Position numbers and translations under genes: made by a program. A stretch of 64,000 nt of DNA, from the NCBI GenBank assembly GCA_017412705.1, contig JAFPWS010000032.1, positions 83,804 to 147,803 of the forward strand, read 5' to 3'. Position 1 is the stretch's first letter. Each line of letters starts with the position of its first letter. Below are positions 44,231 through 53,617 of this stretch, one piece after another. This DNA is from Prevotella sp. Its GTDB lineage: Bacteria; Bacteroidota; Bacteroidia; Bacteroidales; Bacteroidaceae. The notes under the pieces are model-generated. The model worked only from the letters and a program-made list of their open reading frames with translations, was not told the DNA's origin and made no database searches.

Positions 44231-46061
44231 ACTCTTCTCCAGTGTGAAAGTGCTCAAAGACGATTTTGGCTTTCGACGCACCGATGACCGCTGACAGCGC
44301 TGACAGCTCCGCCTCACGTATTCGTTTGACCGATTTGAATGCCTTTAGAAGCTCGTCACGTGTCTTGGGACCAATGCCCTTGATATCATCCAGCTCAGAG
44401 TGTAAAGCGTGCTTAGAACGCTTCTCTCTGTGGAATGTGATGGCAAAGCGGTGTACTTCGTCCTGCAGCTGGGTCAATACGCGGAACAGCTCGGATGTAT
44501 CCTTGATGCCTATCACCCTGGGAGGGAAGCCATATAGCAGTTCGTTTGTGCGGTGACGATCGTTCTTTGCCAGGCCTGCAATGGGAATATCGAGCCCTAA
44601 CTCGTCTTGAACAGCTTGGCGGATGACCTCCATCTGACCCTTTCCACCGTCGGCAACGATAAGGTCGGGTAGGGGTTGTTGTTCTTCTATAAGCCGATGG
44701 TATCGCCGGTACACTACCTCCTTCATCGATGCATAGTCGTCAGGTCCCACAACGGTCTTGATATTATACTTGCGATAGTCTTGTTTCGATGGCTTCATCT
44801 TCTTGAACACCACACATGCTGCAACAGCATCGGTGCCTGAGATATTCGAGTTGTCGAAACACTCTATCTGGTATGGCATCTTAGGCAGGTGCAGCAGGTC
44901 TTGCAATTCCTTCATCAGACGGACCTGTTTTTGCTCTGGGTTGAGCTTTTCTGCTTGCTTCAGACGGTCAAACTTATACTGCTTGCCATTCATCAGCGAT
45001 AGTTCCAACAGCGTCTTTTTATCACCTCTTTGAGGCACGGTTATGGTAACTCCCTCAAGGTCTATATCTACCTCTTCGGGCAGGATGATTTCCTTGGCGT
45101 GGCTCTGGAAACGCTCTCTCATCTCGACAATGGCCAGCTGTAGGAGTTCGCTGTCAGTTTCTTCCAGACGCTTCTTATATTCGAAGGTAAACGACTGGTT
45201 AATCTGTCCGTTTGACACATGGATATAGTTCACGAAAGCCACCTTATCGTCGTTGGCTATGGTCAGCACATCGACGTTGTCAATGGTATGGCTCACCACC
45301 TCGCTACGTGCTACAAACTGCTCTAAAAGCAAGTAGCGCCGCTTGACTTCCTCGGCCTCCTCAAACCTGAGCTCATCAGCCAGACGAAGCATCTCTTCCT
45401 TCAAATTGCGTTGAACCTCACGGGTGTTTCCTTTTAGTATCTCGCGTGCCTGTTGGATGCTCCTCTGATAATCGTCCCACGTCTGTTTCCTGATGCAAGG
45501 ACCTCCACAATTCTTAATATGATACTCAAGGCAGACCTGATACTTTCCGCTTTCAACACCCTCCTGCGTCATAGGTTGTTTGCAAGGCCGTGGATGGTAG
45601 AGTTTTTTGATGAGGTCCAACACACCATGCATGGCTCCGACATGCGAGTAAGGTCCGTAGTAGGTTCCCCATTTCTTATTGATGGTGCGGGTGGAAAAGA
45701 TACGTGGCAGGTACTCCTTCGTGATGCAGATGCTGGGGTAGGTCTTGCCGTCTTTCAGCAAGACATTATAGCGTGGGTTGTACTTCTTGATGAGTGCGTT
45801 CTCCAAGAGCAACGCATCTTCTTCCGTATTCACCACTGTATAGGTGATGTCCCATATCTTTGAGACCAGAACCTTTGTTTTGAAACGGTCTACCTCCGAG
45901 TGGAAGTATGACGAGACACGGTTTTTCAGGTTCTTGGCCTTGCCCACATAGATAATGGTGCCCTCAGCATCATAATACTGATAGCTACCCGGCTTCTTAG
46001 GTAATGCTCTGACTATAGCTTTAAGCTTCTCTAAACGTGCCTCGTTTTCTTCCTTTGTCAT
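44229..46061 (-). CDS. uvrC: UvrABC system protein C
   Basis: 610 residues, full length. N-terminal GIY-YIG nuclease (PGSYQYYDAEGTIIYVGKAK), UVR region near 205-240 (LADELRFEEAEEVKRRYL), RNase H-like C-terminal nuclease (ECFDNSNISGTDAVAACV; LIVADGGKGQMEV) and two helix-hairpin-helix motifs at the end (LDDIKGIGPKTRDELL). It makes both incisions around bulky DNA damage with UvrB. It follows apt by 25 bases that contain a parS-like site. Confidence 0.97.
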   Translation of the reverse strand: MTKEENEARLEKLKAIVRALPKKPGSYQYYDAEGTIIYVGKAKNLKNRVSSYFHSEVDRFKTKVLVSKIWDITYTVVNTEEDALLLENALIKKYNPRYNVLLKDGKTYPSICITKEYLPRIFSTRTINKKWGTYYGPYSHVGAMHGVLDLIKKLYHPRPCKQPMTQEGVESGKYQVCLEYHIKNCGGPCIRKQTWDDYQRSIQQAREILKGNTREVQRNLKEEMLRLADELRFEEAEEVKRRYLLLEQFVARSEVVSHTIDNVDVLTIANDDKVAFVNYIHVSNGQINQSFTFEYKKRLEETDSELLQLAIVEMRERFQSHAKEIILPEEVDIDLEGVTITVPQRGDKKTLLELSLMNGKQYKFDRLKQAEKLNPEQKQVRLMKELQDLLHLPKMPYQIECFDNSNISGTDAVAACVVFKKMKPSKQDYRKYNIKTVVGPDDYASMKEVVYRRYHRLIEEQQPLPDLIVADGGKGQMEVIRQAVQDELGLDIPIAGLAKNDRHRTNELLYGFPPRVIGIKDTSELFRVLTQLQDEVHRFAITFHREKRSKHALHSELDDIKGIGPKTRDELLKAFKSVKRIREAELSALSAVIGASKAKIVFEHFHTGEE

Positions 46062-46067
46062 GCCAAA

Positions 46068-46083
46068 TGTTTCACGTGAAACG
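46068..46083. other. parS-like ParB binding site 1
   Basis: TGTTTCACGTGAAACG matches the bacterial parS consensus TGTTTCACGTGAAACA in 15 of 16 positions and contains the full 14-base palindrome. It lies in the apt-uvrC gap. Confidence 0.8.
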
Positions 46084-46086
46084 TAC

Positions 46087-46614
46087 CTACATTACCATCA
46101 ATGTGGTCAGGTCGATGTCTTTAAATAAATCTCGTCCGTGGAGTCCTTCGTCGGTAATCTCAATGATGAAGTTCATATAGATTTGCTTCGGATGGAAGTA
46201 CTTCACCAGCTTGTACACGGCTTTTGCTGTTCCACCTGTTGCCAACAGATCGTCATGGATGAGCACCACATCGTTAGGTTCGATGCAGTCCATGTGCATT
46301 TCAATAGTGTCTACGCCATATTCTTTGCTGAATGATTCCTTGATAACCGTTGCGGGCAACTTTCCTGGTTTTCGTGCAAGCACCAAACCACATCCTAATT
46401 TACCTGCTAAAGCTGCTGCCATGATGAATCCTCTGCTTTCTATACCCACGATTTTCGTGATGCCTTTGTCTTTATATAACTCGTACATCTCGTCGAGCAT
46501 GATCTTCATGCACTCTGCATCTTGGTATAGGGTTGTCACATCGCGAAAGTTGATTCCCGTTCGTGGGAAGTCAGGAAAGCATCTTAGATGCTCCATCAAA
46601 ATCTTGTTGTTCAT
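46087..46614 (-). CDS. apt: Adenine phosphoribosyltransferase
   Basis: 175 residues. The PRPP-binding motif VVLIHDDLLATGGTAKA is near residue 120; FPRTGINFRDVTTLY near residue 16 and ESRGFIMAAALA are typical of Apt. It converts adenine and PRPP to AMP. The first ATG (MNNKILMEHLRCF) was taken; the second at 46596 is possible. It lies between mnmG and uvrC on the same strand, and both intergenic gaps carry a parS-like site. Confidence 0.93.
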   Translation of the reverse strand: MNNKILMEHLRCFPDFPRTGINFRDVTTLYQDAECMKIMLDEMYELYKDKGITKIVGIESRGFIMAAALAGKLGCGLVLARKPGKLPATVIKESFSKEYGVDTIEMHMDCIEPNDVVLIHDDLLATGGTAKAVYKLVKYFHPKQIYMNFIIEITDEGLHGRDLFKDIDLTTLMVM

Positions 46615-46658
46615 AATTCTTGGTTTTAACGTTATTATTGTTCTTGTCTTTGCTCCGT

Positions 46659-46674
46659 AGTTTCACGTGAAACA
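46659..46674. other. parS-like ParB binding site 2
   Basis: AGTTTCACGTGAAACA matches the parS consensus in 15 of 16 positions with the intact GTTTCACGTGAAAC palindrome. It lies in the mnmG-apt gap, 591 bases from site 1. Confidence 0.8.
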
Positions 46675-46685
46675 TCAGCACCCGT

Positions 46686-48575
46686 TTATCTTCCCATCAG
46701 CACTAGCATGGCATTGATGTCGCTGGGTGATACACCGGGAATGCGACTGGCTTGTGCAAGTGTTTCGGGCTGAATCTTCTCTAATTTCTGACGGGCTTCT
46801 GTTGAGATGGCCGAAAGGTTGGGGTAGTCGAACTTGCCCTTAATCTTGATGTTCTCCAGGCGGTGCATCTTTTCGGCTACCATCTGCTCCCGTTCTATAT
46901 AGCCTTTGTACTTGATATGTATCTCGGCTGCCTCGGCTATTTCTTCTTTTCTGTTGGGCAGCCGCTCGATAATGTCGTGCAGTTCAGGCACAATCTTATA
47001 GAGTTTCTCGAAGTTCAGTTCTGGTCGTGCCACGAGGTCTTCCAACTTACAACCGTAGACAAGTGGGGTAGAGCCTGCTGCTTCCAATGCTCCATTTACC
47101 ACCTTGGGTTTGATGGCGAAAGTTTTGCAGAATTCTTCGATTTCTTCGATATGCTTCTTCTTCTCTATCCACCAGTCGTAACGATCGCGTTTGGCAATGC
47201 CTATCTTGTAGGCTTTCTCGGTCAGTCGGGCATCGGCATCGTCTTGACGAAGCAGGATTCTGTATTCGGCTCTTGAGGTAAACATCCGATAGGGTTCGTC
47301 GACCCCTTTCGTCACCAGGTCGTCAATGAGCACGCCAATGTACGCCTCGTCGCGATGTAGCACAAATGTCTTTTCACCAGTATCGCCTCCTGCAGCACCT
47401 GCCTTCATGGCTGCATTGATGCCAGCCAGCGTACCTTGTCCTCCTGCTTCCTCATAGCCTGTGGTGCCGTTCACCTGTCCAGCCATGAAGAGTCCGTTGA
47501 TGATTTTCGATTCCAGCGAATGTTTCAGTTGGGTGGGGTCGAAGAAGTCATACTCGATGGCATAGCCGGGACGATACACCTTCAGGTCTCTCAAGGCGGG
47601 TATCTTCTTCAGCGCTTCTATCTGCACATCTATGGGCAGCGACGACGAGAAGCCGTTCAGGTACATCTCGTTTGTGTTCTCGCCTTCTGGTTCCAGGAAG
47701 AGCAGGTGTTGGGGACGGTCAGGGAAGGTAACCAGCTTGGTCTCTATCGATGGGCAGTAGCGTGGCCCTATGGATTGTATCTGTCCGTTGTAGAGTGGTG
47801 AGTCGGGAAGTCCGCTACGCAGAATCTCGTGCACCTGCTCATTGCTGTAGCACACCCAGCAGGGTAGCTGTTGCAGGGGTCGCTGCTCGCCCATGTAGGA
47901 GAATTTATAGTAGCCGTTTTCACCGTCCTGACGCTCCATATCCTCGAAGTGAACGCTTCGCTTGTCGATGCGGACGGGTGTTCCTGTCTTCATTCTGGCA
48001 GAGCGGATGCCATGACGGGTAATGCTCTCGGTCAGGTGCTCAACGGCAGGTTCGGCTATGCGTCCGCCAGCGACCATCTTGCGTCCGATGTGCATCAGCC
48101 CGTGGAGGAAGGTGCCTGCTGTGATGATGACGCACTTGGCCCTCAGCTCACAACCCCAGATGGTCTTTACACCAGCTACCTGGCCTTCTTCCACCAAAAG
48201 CTCTTCAGCTTGGTCTTGCCAGATGTCGAGGTTGGGGGTGGCATCCAGCATGGCGCGCCATTTCCAGATGAACTTCCCTCTGTCGCATTGGGCACGAGGA
48301 CTCCAAACGGCAGGACCCTTCGAACGGTTCAGCATGCGAAACTGGATAGCTGTGGCGTCGGTGACAAGACCCATCTGACCTCCTAAGGCGTCAATCTCGC
48401 GAACTATCTGTCCCTTGGCAATACCACCAACGGCAGGATTGCATGACATCTGGGCTATCTTGTTCATGTCCATCGTCACCAGACATGTCCGGGCTCCCAT
48501 ATTGGCGGAGGCACAAGCTGCCTCGCAGCCAGCATGGCCACCACCTATCACAATAACGTCGTATTTCAGAATCAT
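46686..48575 (-). CDS. mnmG: tRNA uridine 5-carboxymethylaminomethyl modification enzyme MnmG
   Basis: 629 residues. FAD-binding VIVIGGGHAGCEAACASANMG core (shown in part: GGGHAGCEAACASA) at the N-terminus, MSCNPAVGGIAKGQIVREID, and the C-terminal LSAISTEARQKLEKIQPET and ASRIPGVSPSDINAML helical region. With MnmE it modifies the wobble uridine of several tRNAs. The gene often lies near the replication origin in bacteria, in line with the parS sites next to it. The gap upstream (48576-48849) has a minus-strand CAAAGATA (-7 TATCTTTG) at 48584 region and the sdh promoter. Confidence 0.97.
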   Translation of the reverse strand: MILKYDVIVIGGGHAGCEAACASANMGARTCLVTMDMNKIAQMSCNPAVGGIAKGQIVREIDALGGQMGLVTDATAIQFRMLNRSKGPAVWSPRAQCDRGKFIWKWRAMLDATPNLDIWQDQAEELLVEEGQVAGVKTIWGCELRAKCVIITAGTFLHGLMHIGRKMVAGGRIAEPAVEHLTESITRHGIRSARMKTGTPVRIDKRSVHFEDMERQDGENGYYKFSYMGEQRPLQQLPCWVCYSNEQVHEILRSGLPDSPLYNGQIQSIGPRYCPSIETKLVTFPDRPQHLLFLEPEGENTNEMYLNGFSSSLPIDVQIEALKKIPALRDLKVYRPGYAIEYDFFDPTQLKHSLESKIINGLFMAGQVNGTTGYEEAGGQGTLAGINAAMKAGAAGGDTGEKTFVLHRDEAYIGVLIDDLVTKGVDEPYRMFTSRAEYRILLRQDDADARLTEKAYKIGIAKRDRYDWWIEKKKHIEEIEEFCKTFAIKPKVVNGALEAAGSTPLVYGCKLEDLVARPELNFEKLYKIVPELHDIIERLPNRKEEIAEAAEIHIKYKGYIEREQMVAEKMHRLENIKIKGKFDYPNLSAISTEARQKLEKIQPETLAQASRIPGVSPSDINAMLVLMGR

Positions 48576-48744
48576 GTGTGCAAAGATAGTGCAAAATTTC
48601 GATTAAGCGAAGGGATTGAGAATATATTTTCATTTCTGAGCGATAGAATTGCCAAAAGTGAACGAAAAACCTCAAAAAAAGGTTTTTTCAGAAGGAAAAC
48701 CTATATGATAATTTGTATAAATAGCGCATTTTCTCACGAAAACG

Positions 48745-48776
48745 TTTGCGGAATTCATAATTTTATAGTAATTTTG
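48745..48776 (+). promoter_or_regulatory. Promoter of sdhCAB
   Basis: TTTG (48745-48748), 20 bases, TAATTTTG (48769-48776): ideal Bacteroidota spacing. The leader to sdhC is about 70 bases and A/T-rich, with an AACCT...AGGTT-type hairpin further upstream at 48666-48690. Confidence 0.75.
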
Positions 48777-48849
48777 TAGCCTAAAATGTACGCGCGGTAC
48801 CTACTATCAAGTATTTTTAGTTCATATTATTAATAATTTAAATTCATTT

Positions 48850-49554
48850 ATGTGGTTATTTAATTCATCAATCGGTCGAAAGGTTGTAATGTCCGTAACG
48901 GGTATTGCGCTGATTTTGTTCCTGACATTCCACTGTTGCATGAACATTGTCGCGCTGTTCTCGGGCAAGGCTTACAACATGATTTGCGAACTGCTGGGTG
49001 CCAACTGGTATGCCGTTCTGGCAACGCTGGGTCTGGCAGCACTGGCAGCGTTTCACATTGTCTATGCGTTCATCCTGACGGCTCAGAACCGTAAGGCTCG
49101 CGGCGACAATCGTTATGCTATTGCTACGGAGGTAAATCCTGGCAAGGTAGAGTGGGCTTCTAAGAACATGCTCGTGCTGGGTATCATCATCCTGCTGGGC
49201 TTGCTGCTCCACTTGTTCAACTTCTGGTACAACATGATGTTTGCAGAGATTGTGGGCTTCAGTGCCGGTCATCTGCCCTCTGACGGCTTTGCCTTCATCA
49301 TTGACACCTTCGGCAATCCTGTCTATGTTGTATTGTATGTTATCTGGATTTGCGCCATCTGGTTCCATCTGACTCACGGTTTCTGGTCTGCCATGCAGAC
49401 GCTGGGTGTGAGTGGTAAGGTGTGGTTCTGCCGTTGGAAGGTCATTGGCTTTATCTACACGACCCTGCTCATGCTGGGCTTCCTGGTAGTTGTGCTGGCT
49501 TTCGCTTTCAAGTGTGCACCAAGCCTTTACTGTTATGCTGGTAGCTGCTGTTAA
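48850..49554 (+). CDS. sdhC: Succinate dehydrogenase/fumarate reductase cytochrome b subunit
   Basis: 234 residues with five membrane helices, the length of the single-subunit di-haem cytochrome b type found in Bacteroidota. Potential haem ligands are the helix-embedded His residues in [33 protein letters not shown] and [17 protein letters not shown]. It anchors the complex and exchanges electrons with menaquinone. First gene of sdhCAB, 29 bases before sdhA. In an anaerobe the complex mainly reduces fumarate. Confidence 0.93.
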   Translation: MWLFNSSIGRKVVMSVTGIALILFLTFHCCMNIVALFSGKAYNMICELLGANWYAVLATLGLAALAAFHIVYAFILTAQNRKARGDNRYAIATEVNPGKVEWASKNMLVLGIIILLGLLLHLFNFWYNMMFAEIVGFSAGHLPSDGFAFIIDTFGNPVYVVLYVIWICAIWFHLTHGFWSAMQTLGVSGKVWFCRWKVIGFIYTTLLMLGFLVVVLAFAFKCAPSLYCYAGSCC

Positions 49555-49583
49555 TTGTTAACTTTAAAAATCTGAAAGAAATT

Positions 49584-51563
49584 ATGGCTAAAGTAATTGA
49601 TTCTAAGATTCCCGCAGGTCCAGTGCCTGAGAAATGGAAGGAATATAAGGCTCATCAGCGTCTCGTAAACCCGAAGAACAAGCTGAAGCTCGACGTGATT
49701 GTGGTTGGTACCGGCTTGGCTGGTGCTTCTGCTGCTGCTTCACTCGGTGAGATGGGCTTCAATGTGATTAACCTGTGTATTCAGGATTCTCCCCGTCGTG
49801 CTCACTCTATCGCCGCTCAGGGTGGTATCAACGCTGCCAAGTGCTATCAGAACGATGGTGACTCTGTCTATCGTCTGTTCTACGATACCGTAAAGGGTGG
49901 TGACTATCGTGCTCGCGAGGCCAACGTCTATCGTCTGGCTGAGGTATCAAACAATATTATCGACCAGTGCGTAGCTCAGGGTGTTCCTTTTGCTCGTGAA
50001 TATGGTGGTATGCTGGCTAACCGTTCATTCGGTGGTGCTCAGGTAAGCCGTACTTTCTACGCCAAGGGTCAGACGGGTCAGCAGCTGCTGCTGGGTGCCT
50101 ATAGTTCGCTGAGTTGTCAGGTAAATGCCGGCAAGGTGAAGCTCTACACCCGTTATGAGATGGAGGATGTAGTCATCGTTGACGGACGCGCTCGTGGTAT
50201 CATCGCCAAGAACCTTTGTACAGGTAAGCTGGAGCGCTTCTCAGCCAATGCCGTTGTTATCGCTACTGGCGGTTATGGTAACACCTACTTCCTCTCTACC
50301 AACGCTATGGGATGTAACTGCACGGCTGCCGTTCAGTGCTATCGCAAGGGTGCTTACTTTGCAAATCCCTCTTACGTTCAGATTCACCCCACCTGTATCC
50401 CCGTTCATGGCGACAAGCAGTCTAAGCTCACGCTGATGTCTGAGTCGCTGCGTAACGACGGACGTATCTGGGTGCCGAAGAAGATAGAGGATGCTAAGGC
50501 TCTGCAGGCAGGAACCAAGCAGGGTTGGGAGATTCCCGAGGAGGATCGTGACTACTATCTGGAGCGCCGTTATCCTGCATTCGGTAACCTCGTTCCTCGT
50601 GACGTTGCTTCTCGTGCCGCTAAGGAGCGTTGCGACAAGGGCTTCGGTGTCAACAACACGGGTCTGGCTGTATTCCTCGATTTCTCTGAGTCTATCAACC
50701 GCCTGGGTCTCGATGTTATCATGCAGCGTTATGGTAATCTCTTCGAGATGTACGAGGAGATCACCGATGTATTCCCTGGCGACGTAGCCAACGAGATCAA
50801 CGGTGTGAAGTACTACAAGCCCATGATGATCTATCCCGCTATCCACTACACGATGGGTGGTATCTGGGTAGACTACGAGCTGCAGACTACTATCCCAGGT
50901 CTGTTCGCTATCGGTGAGTGTAACTTCTCTGACCACGGTGCTAACCGTCTGGGTGCCTCTGCTCTGATGCAGGGTCTGGCCGATGGTTACTTCGTACTGC
51001 CTTATACCATCCAGAATTATCTGGCTGATCAGGCTGTATGGCCGAAGGTCTCTACCGATCTGCCTGAGTTCGCTGAGGCAGAGAAGGCTGTAGATGCTGA
51101 GGAGGACCGCCTGCTGAAGATCCAGGGTAAGCGTTCTGTTGACTCTATCCATAAGGAACTTGGCCACATCATGTGGGAGTATGTTGGTATGGGTCGCACA
51201 GCTGAGGGCCTGAAGACTGGTCTGAAGAAGATGCACGAGCTCGAGAAGGAGTTCGATACCAACCTCTTCGTTCCTGGCACTAAGGAAGGTCTGAATGTGG
51301 AGCTCGACAAGGCTATCCACCTCCGTGACTTCTTCACAATGGGCCAGCTTGTTGCCTTCGATGCCCTCTCTCGTAACGAGTCTTGCGGTGGTCATTTCCG
51401 CGAGGAGTACCAGACAGAGGAAGGCGAGGCCAAGCGCGATGACGAGAACTACTTCTATGTAGGCTGCTGGGAGTACAAAGGCAAGGGTAACGAGCCTGAG
51501 CTCATCAAGGAGCCGCTGGAATATGAAGCAATCAAAGTACAAACCCGTAACTATAAGAACTAA
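49584..51563 (+). CDS. sdhA: Succinate dehydrogenase/fumarate reductase flavoprotein subunit
   Basis: 659 residues. FAD-binding [19 protein letters not shown], the covalent-flavin His in [16 protein letters not shown], substrate loop [10 protein letters not shown], catalytic Arg region in [13 protein letters not shown] and [11 protein letters not shown]. It interconverts succinate and fumarate on the cytoplasmic side. Codon use is strongly biased, as expected for a highly expressed gene. Six bases separate it from sdhB. Confidence 0.97.
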   Translation: MAKVIDSKIPAGPVPEKWKEYKAHQRLVNPKNKLKLDVIVVGTGLAGASAAASLGEMGFNVINLCIQDSPRRAHSIAAQGGINAAKCYQNDGDSVYRLFYDTVKGGDYRAREANVYRLAEVSNNIIDQCVAQGVPFAREYGGMLANRSFGGAQVSRTFYAKGQTGQQLLLGAYSSLSCQVNAGKVKLYTRYEMEDVVIVDGRARGIIAKNLCTGKLERFSANAVVIATGGYGNTYFLSTNAMGCNCTAAVQCYRKGAYFANPSYVQIHPTCIPVHGDKQSKLTLMSESLRNDGRIWVPKKIEDAKALQAGTKQGWEIPEEDRDYYLERRYPAFGNLVPRDVASRAAKERCDKGFGVNNTGLAVFLDFSESINRLGLDVIMQRYGNLFEMYEEITDVFPGDVANEINGVKYYKPMMIYPAIHYTMGGIWVDYELQTTIPGLFAIGECNFSDHGANRLGASALMQGLADGYFVLPYTIQNYLADQAVWPKVSTDLPEFAEAEKAVDAEEDRLLKIQGKRSVDSIHKELGHIMWEYVGMGRTAEGLKTGLKKMHELEKEFDTNLFVPGTKEGLNVELDKAIHLRDFFTMGQLVAFDALSRNESCGGHFREEYQTEEGEAKRDDENYFYVGCWEYKGKGNEPELIKEPLEYEAIKVQTRNYKN

Positions 51564-51569
51564 GGAATT

Positions 51570-52328
51570 ATGGCAAAGAATATTTCATTTACGATTAAAT
51601 TTTGGCGTCAGAATGGTCCGAAAGATGCGGGTCACTTCGATACGCACGAAATGCACGACATACCCGATGACACCTCATTCCTTGAGATGCTCGACATCCT
51701 GAACGAGGAGCTCATCAACGAAGGCAAGGAGCCATTCGTATTCGATCACGACTGCCGCGAGGGTATCTGCGGTATGTGTTCTCTGTATATTAACGGAACG
51801 CCTCACGGCAAGACAGAGCGTGGTGCTACCACCTGTCAACTCTACATGCGCCGCTTCAACGATGGCGACGTGATTACTGTAGAGCCTTGGCGCTCAGCTG
51901 CCTTCCCCGTGATTAAGGACTGTATGGTAGACCGTAATGCCTTCGATAAGATCATCCAGGCTGGTGGCTACACCACAATCCGTACTGGTCAGGCTCAGGA
52001 TGCCAACGCTATCCTGATTCCGAAGGAGGATGCCGACGAGGCTATGGACTGCGCATCTTGCATCGGCTGTGGCGCTTGCGTAGCTGCTTGTAAGAACGGT
52101 TCTGCCATGCTCTTCGTTTCGTCTAAGGTATCTCAGCTCGCCCTGCTTCCACAGGGTCGCGTAGAGGCTGCCCGTCGTGTGAAGAACATGATTGCCAAGA
52201 TGGACGAGCTCGGTTTCGGTAACTGCACCAACACTCGTGCCTGCGAGGCTGTCTGCCCGAAGAACGAGACCATCGCCAACATCGCCCGCCTCAACCGCGA
52301 GATGATCAAGGCCAAGCTGGCAGACTAA
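51570..52328 (+). CDS. sdhB: Succinate dehydrogenase/fumarate reductase iron-sulfur subunit
   Basis: 252 residues. The [2Fe-2S] cysteines are in [16 protein letters not shown] with a distal Cys in [10 protein letters not shown]; the two ferredoxin-type clusters use [15 protein letters not shown] and [14 protein letters not shown]. It passes electrons between the flavin and the haems. Last gene of the operon, followed by a hairpin terminator. Confidence 0.97.
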   Translation: MAKNISFTIKFWRQNGPKDAGHFDTHEMHDIPDDTSFLEMLDILNEELINEGKEPFVFDHDCREGICGMCSLYINGTPHGKTERGATTCQLYMRRFNDGDVITVEPWRSAAFPVIKDCMVDRNAFDKIIQAGGYTTIRTGQAQDANAILIPKEDADEAMDCASCIGCGACVAACKNGSAMLFVSSKVSQLALLPQGRVEAARRVKNMIAKMDELGFGNCTNTRACEAVCPKNETIANIARLNREMIKAKLAD

Positions 52329-52341
52329 TATTATTATTAAT

Positions 52342-52377
52342 AAGGTAGTGAGGCTCACATTGGGCTTTCACTACCTT
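52342..52377 (+). terminator. Terminator of sdhCAB
   Basis: AAGGTAGTGA (52342-52351) and TCACTACCTT (52368-52377) form a 10-base stem with a 16-base loop, followed by AATGTTT. Confidence 0.65.
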
Positions 52378-52403
52378 AATGTTTACAATAAAAGGAATAA
52401 CTT

Positions 52404-52604
52404 ATGCATACATCATCTGAAAAGGTTCAGTTAACACTGCCTAATAGCGATATTAGTTTTCTGCGTACTATTTCAAAGAAAATGGGCTGGACAATTCATA
52501 TGCCTCGAAAAAGCGGTATAGAGAAAGGATTGGATGACATTCGTAGTGGTAATGTGTTCCACGCCAAGGATTCAAAGGACTTGGTGAAACAAATATTTGG
52601 CTAA
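52404..52604 (+). CDS. Antitoxin-like protein of a YafQ-type pair
   Basis: 66 residues: MHTSSEKVQLTLPNSDISFL, then a basic stretch KKMGWTIHMPRKSG and a C-terminal helix ending HAKDSKDLVKQIFG. This small-antitoxin layout (N-terminal strand/helix for DNA binding, C-terminal toxin-binding tail) and the adjacent YafQ-like frame 4 bases after its stop support the call. The family was recognised by context more than by motif. Its toxin is frameshifted. Confidence 0.6.
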   Translation: MHTSSEKVQLTLPNSDISFLRTISKKMGWTIHMPRKSGIEKGLDDIRSGNVFHAKDSKDLVKQIFG

Positions 52605-52608
52605 TGTC

Positions 52609-52880
52609 ATGTATGAGGTCATTTATACTGGTCAGTTCAAGAAATCGCTGAAATTGTGTGTCCGACGTGGCTTGGATATTCAGGCTTTCATGGATGTACT
52701 TGACATTCTGCAAGAGAAAGGCGAACTGCCACCCCAATATCTGCCGCACAAATTACAAGGCAAATACAAGGGCTGTTGGAATGTCATATCCAGCCAAACT
52801 GGTTGCTCATCTGGCAACAGGATAACAATCAGTTGAGGTTGATATTAGTAGATACGGGCACGCATGCGGACTTGTTCTGA
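52609..52880 (+). pseudogene. YafQ/RelE-family toxin, frameshifted
   Basis: From ATG 52609 the frame reads MYEVIYTGQFKKSLKLCVRR ... YLPHKLQGKYKGCW, then departs and stops at 52836. If one base is added after the TGG at 52777-52779 the frame continues ECHIQPNWLLIWQQDNNQ, LRLILVDTGTHADLF and stops at 52878-52880, which is the normal YafQ C-terminus with its catalytic His/Asp residues. So one G has been lost. The truncated product lacks the ribonuclease site residues. A true mutation or a sequencing error are both possible. Confidence 0.75.
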
Positions 52881-52892
52881 TTTCTCTCATCT

Positions 52893-52910
52893 CCACCGCT
52901 CAGACGGTGG
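52893..52910 (+). terminator. Short hairpin after the toxin pseudogene
   Basis: CCACCG (52893-52898) and CGGTGG (52905-52910) form a 6-base stem without a T run; a weak terminator at best. Confidence 0.3.
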
Positions 52911-52979
52911 TTGAATACACATTATAAATATTATAAACTTACAGATCAGCGTTTCTGTTCGTACTTATATATAGATATT

Positions 52980-53124
52980 GAGCTTCTCGCTCTTGTTCTT
53001 AGGAAATCGAATACCACCAACATTCGCACGAAAAGAACAAGCAGATGAAAGTTCACGCTTGATAGGCGTGGACTGTTCGTGCTTGTTTTCGTGCTTGGTC
53101 GCTTGGCGGTAACCAGATTCCTAA
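52980..53124 (+). ncRNA. Structured element 2: long bulged hairpin upstream of a secreted protein
   Basis: GAGC/GCTC (52980-52992); TTAGGAAATC with GATTCCTAA (52999-53008, 53116-53124, one bulge); TACCACCAA with TTGGCGGTA (53012-53020, 53103-53111, 8 of 9); GCACGAAAAGAACAAGC with GCTTGTTTTCGTGC (53026-53042, 53081-53094); apical GTTCACGC with GCGTGGAC (53051-53058, 53066-53073). Order and spacing of the stems match element 1 at 23158-23299 although most stem sequences differ, which is what compensatory change would produce. Confidence 0.55.
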
Positions 53125-53158
53125 TAAGCATCGAATAGTTCCGCCTTTTTTAAATATA

Positions 53159-53605
53159 ATGAGAAAAATATTATTTCTTTTATTTCTATCCGTTTCTGTG
53201 ATTATGAGTGCCGAAAGCATTACCATTAAACAGAAAAGCGGCAATGAAACGATTTTAGATTTATCTACAAATCCTATCATTACTTTTTCTGGTGAAAATA
53301 TGGTAGTAACCAATGATTTCACCAGTATTATGCTTCCTCTTGACGATATTGACAGTTATGTTGTAGGCAATGTCAACACTGGGATTCTTGAGATGGCCGA
53401 TACTCCTGAATATCATGATGGACATGTTATGTTCAAGGGCATAGTTGAAGGAACGACAGTTTTTGTGCACTCTATTGATGGTAAGATGATACATAAGTTT
53501 ACATCGGATGGTTCAGGTATCCTAGACGTTAATATTGGATTATTTCCCAAAGGAGTTTATATTATCACCACACCGGAAAATCAAATTAAAGTCATTAATA
53601 AATAG
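53159..53605 (+). CDS. Small secreted protein with C-terminal sorting-like tail
   Basis: 148 residues. MRKILFLLFLSVSVIMSAES is a signal peptide. The N-terminal half (ITIKQKSGNETILDLSTNPI, TSIMLPLDDIDSYV) resembles short Prevotella proteins that keep only the region before the sorting domain; the C-terminal half (VHSIDGKMIHKFTSDGSG ... FPKGVYIITTPENQIKVI) is like a type IX sorting domain. I cannot assign a function. It is followed after 12 bases by another secreted protein, so the two may be co-expressed. Confidence 0.6.
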   Translation: MRKILFLLFLSVSVIMSAESITIKQKSGNETILDLSTNPIITFSGENMVVTNDFTSIMLPLDDIDSYVVGNVNTGILEMADTPEYHDGHVMFKGIVEGTTVFVHSIDGKMIHKFTSDGSGILDVNIGLFPKGVYIITTPENQIKVINK

Positions 53606-53617
53606 AAATTAAACATC

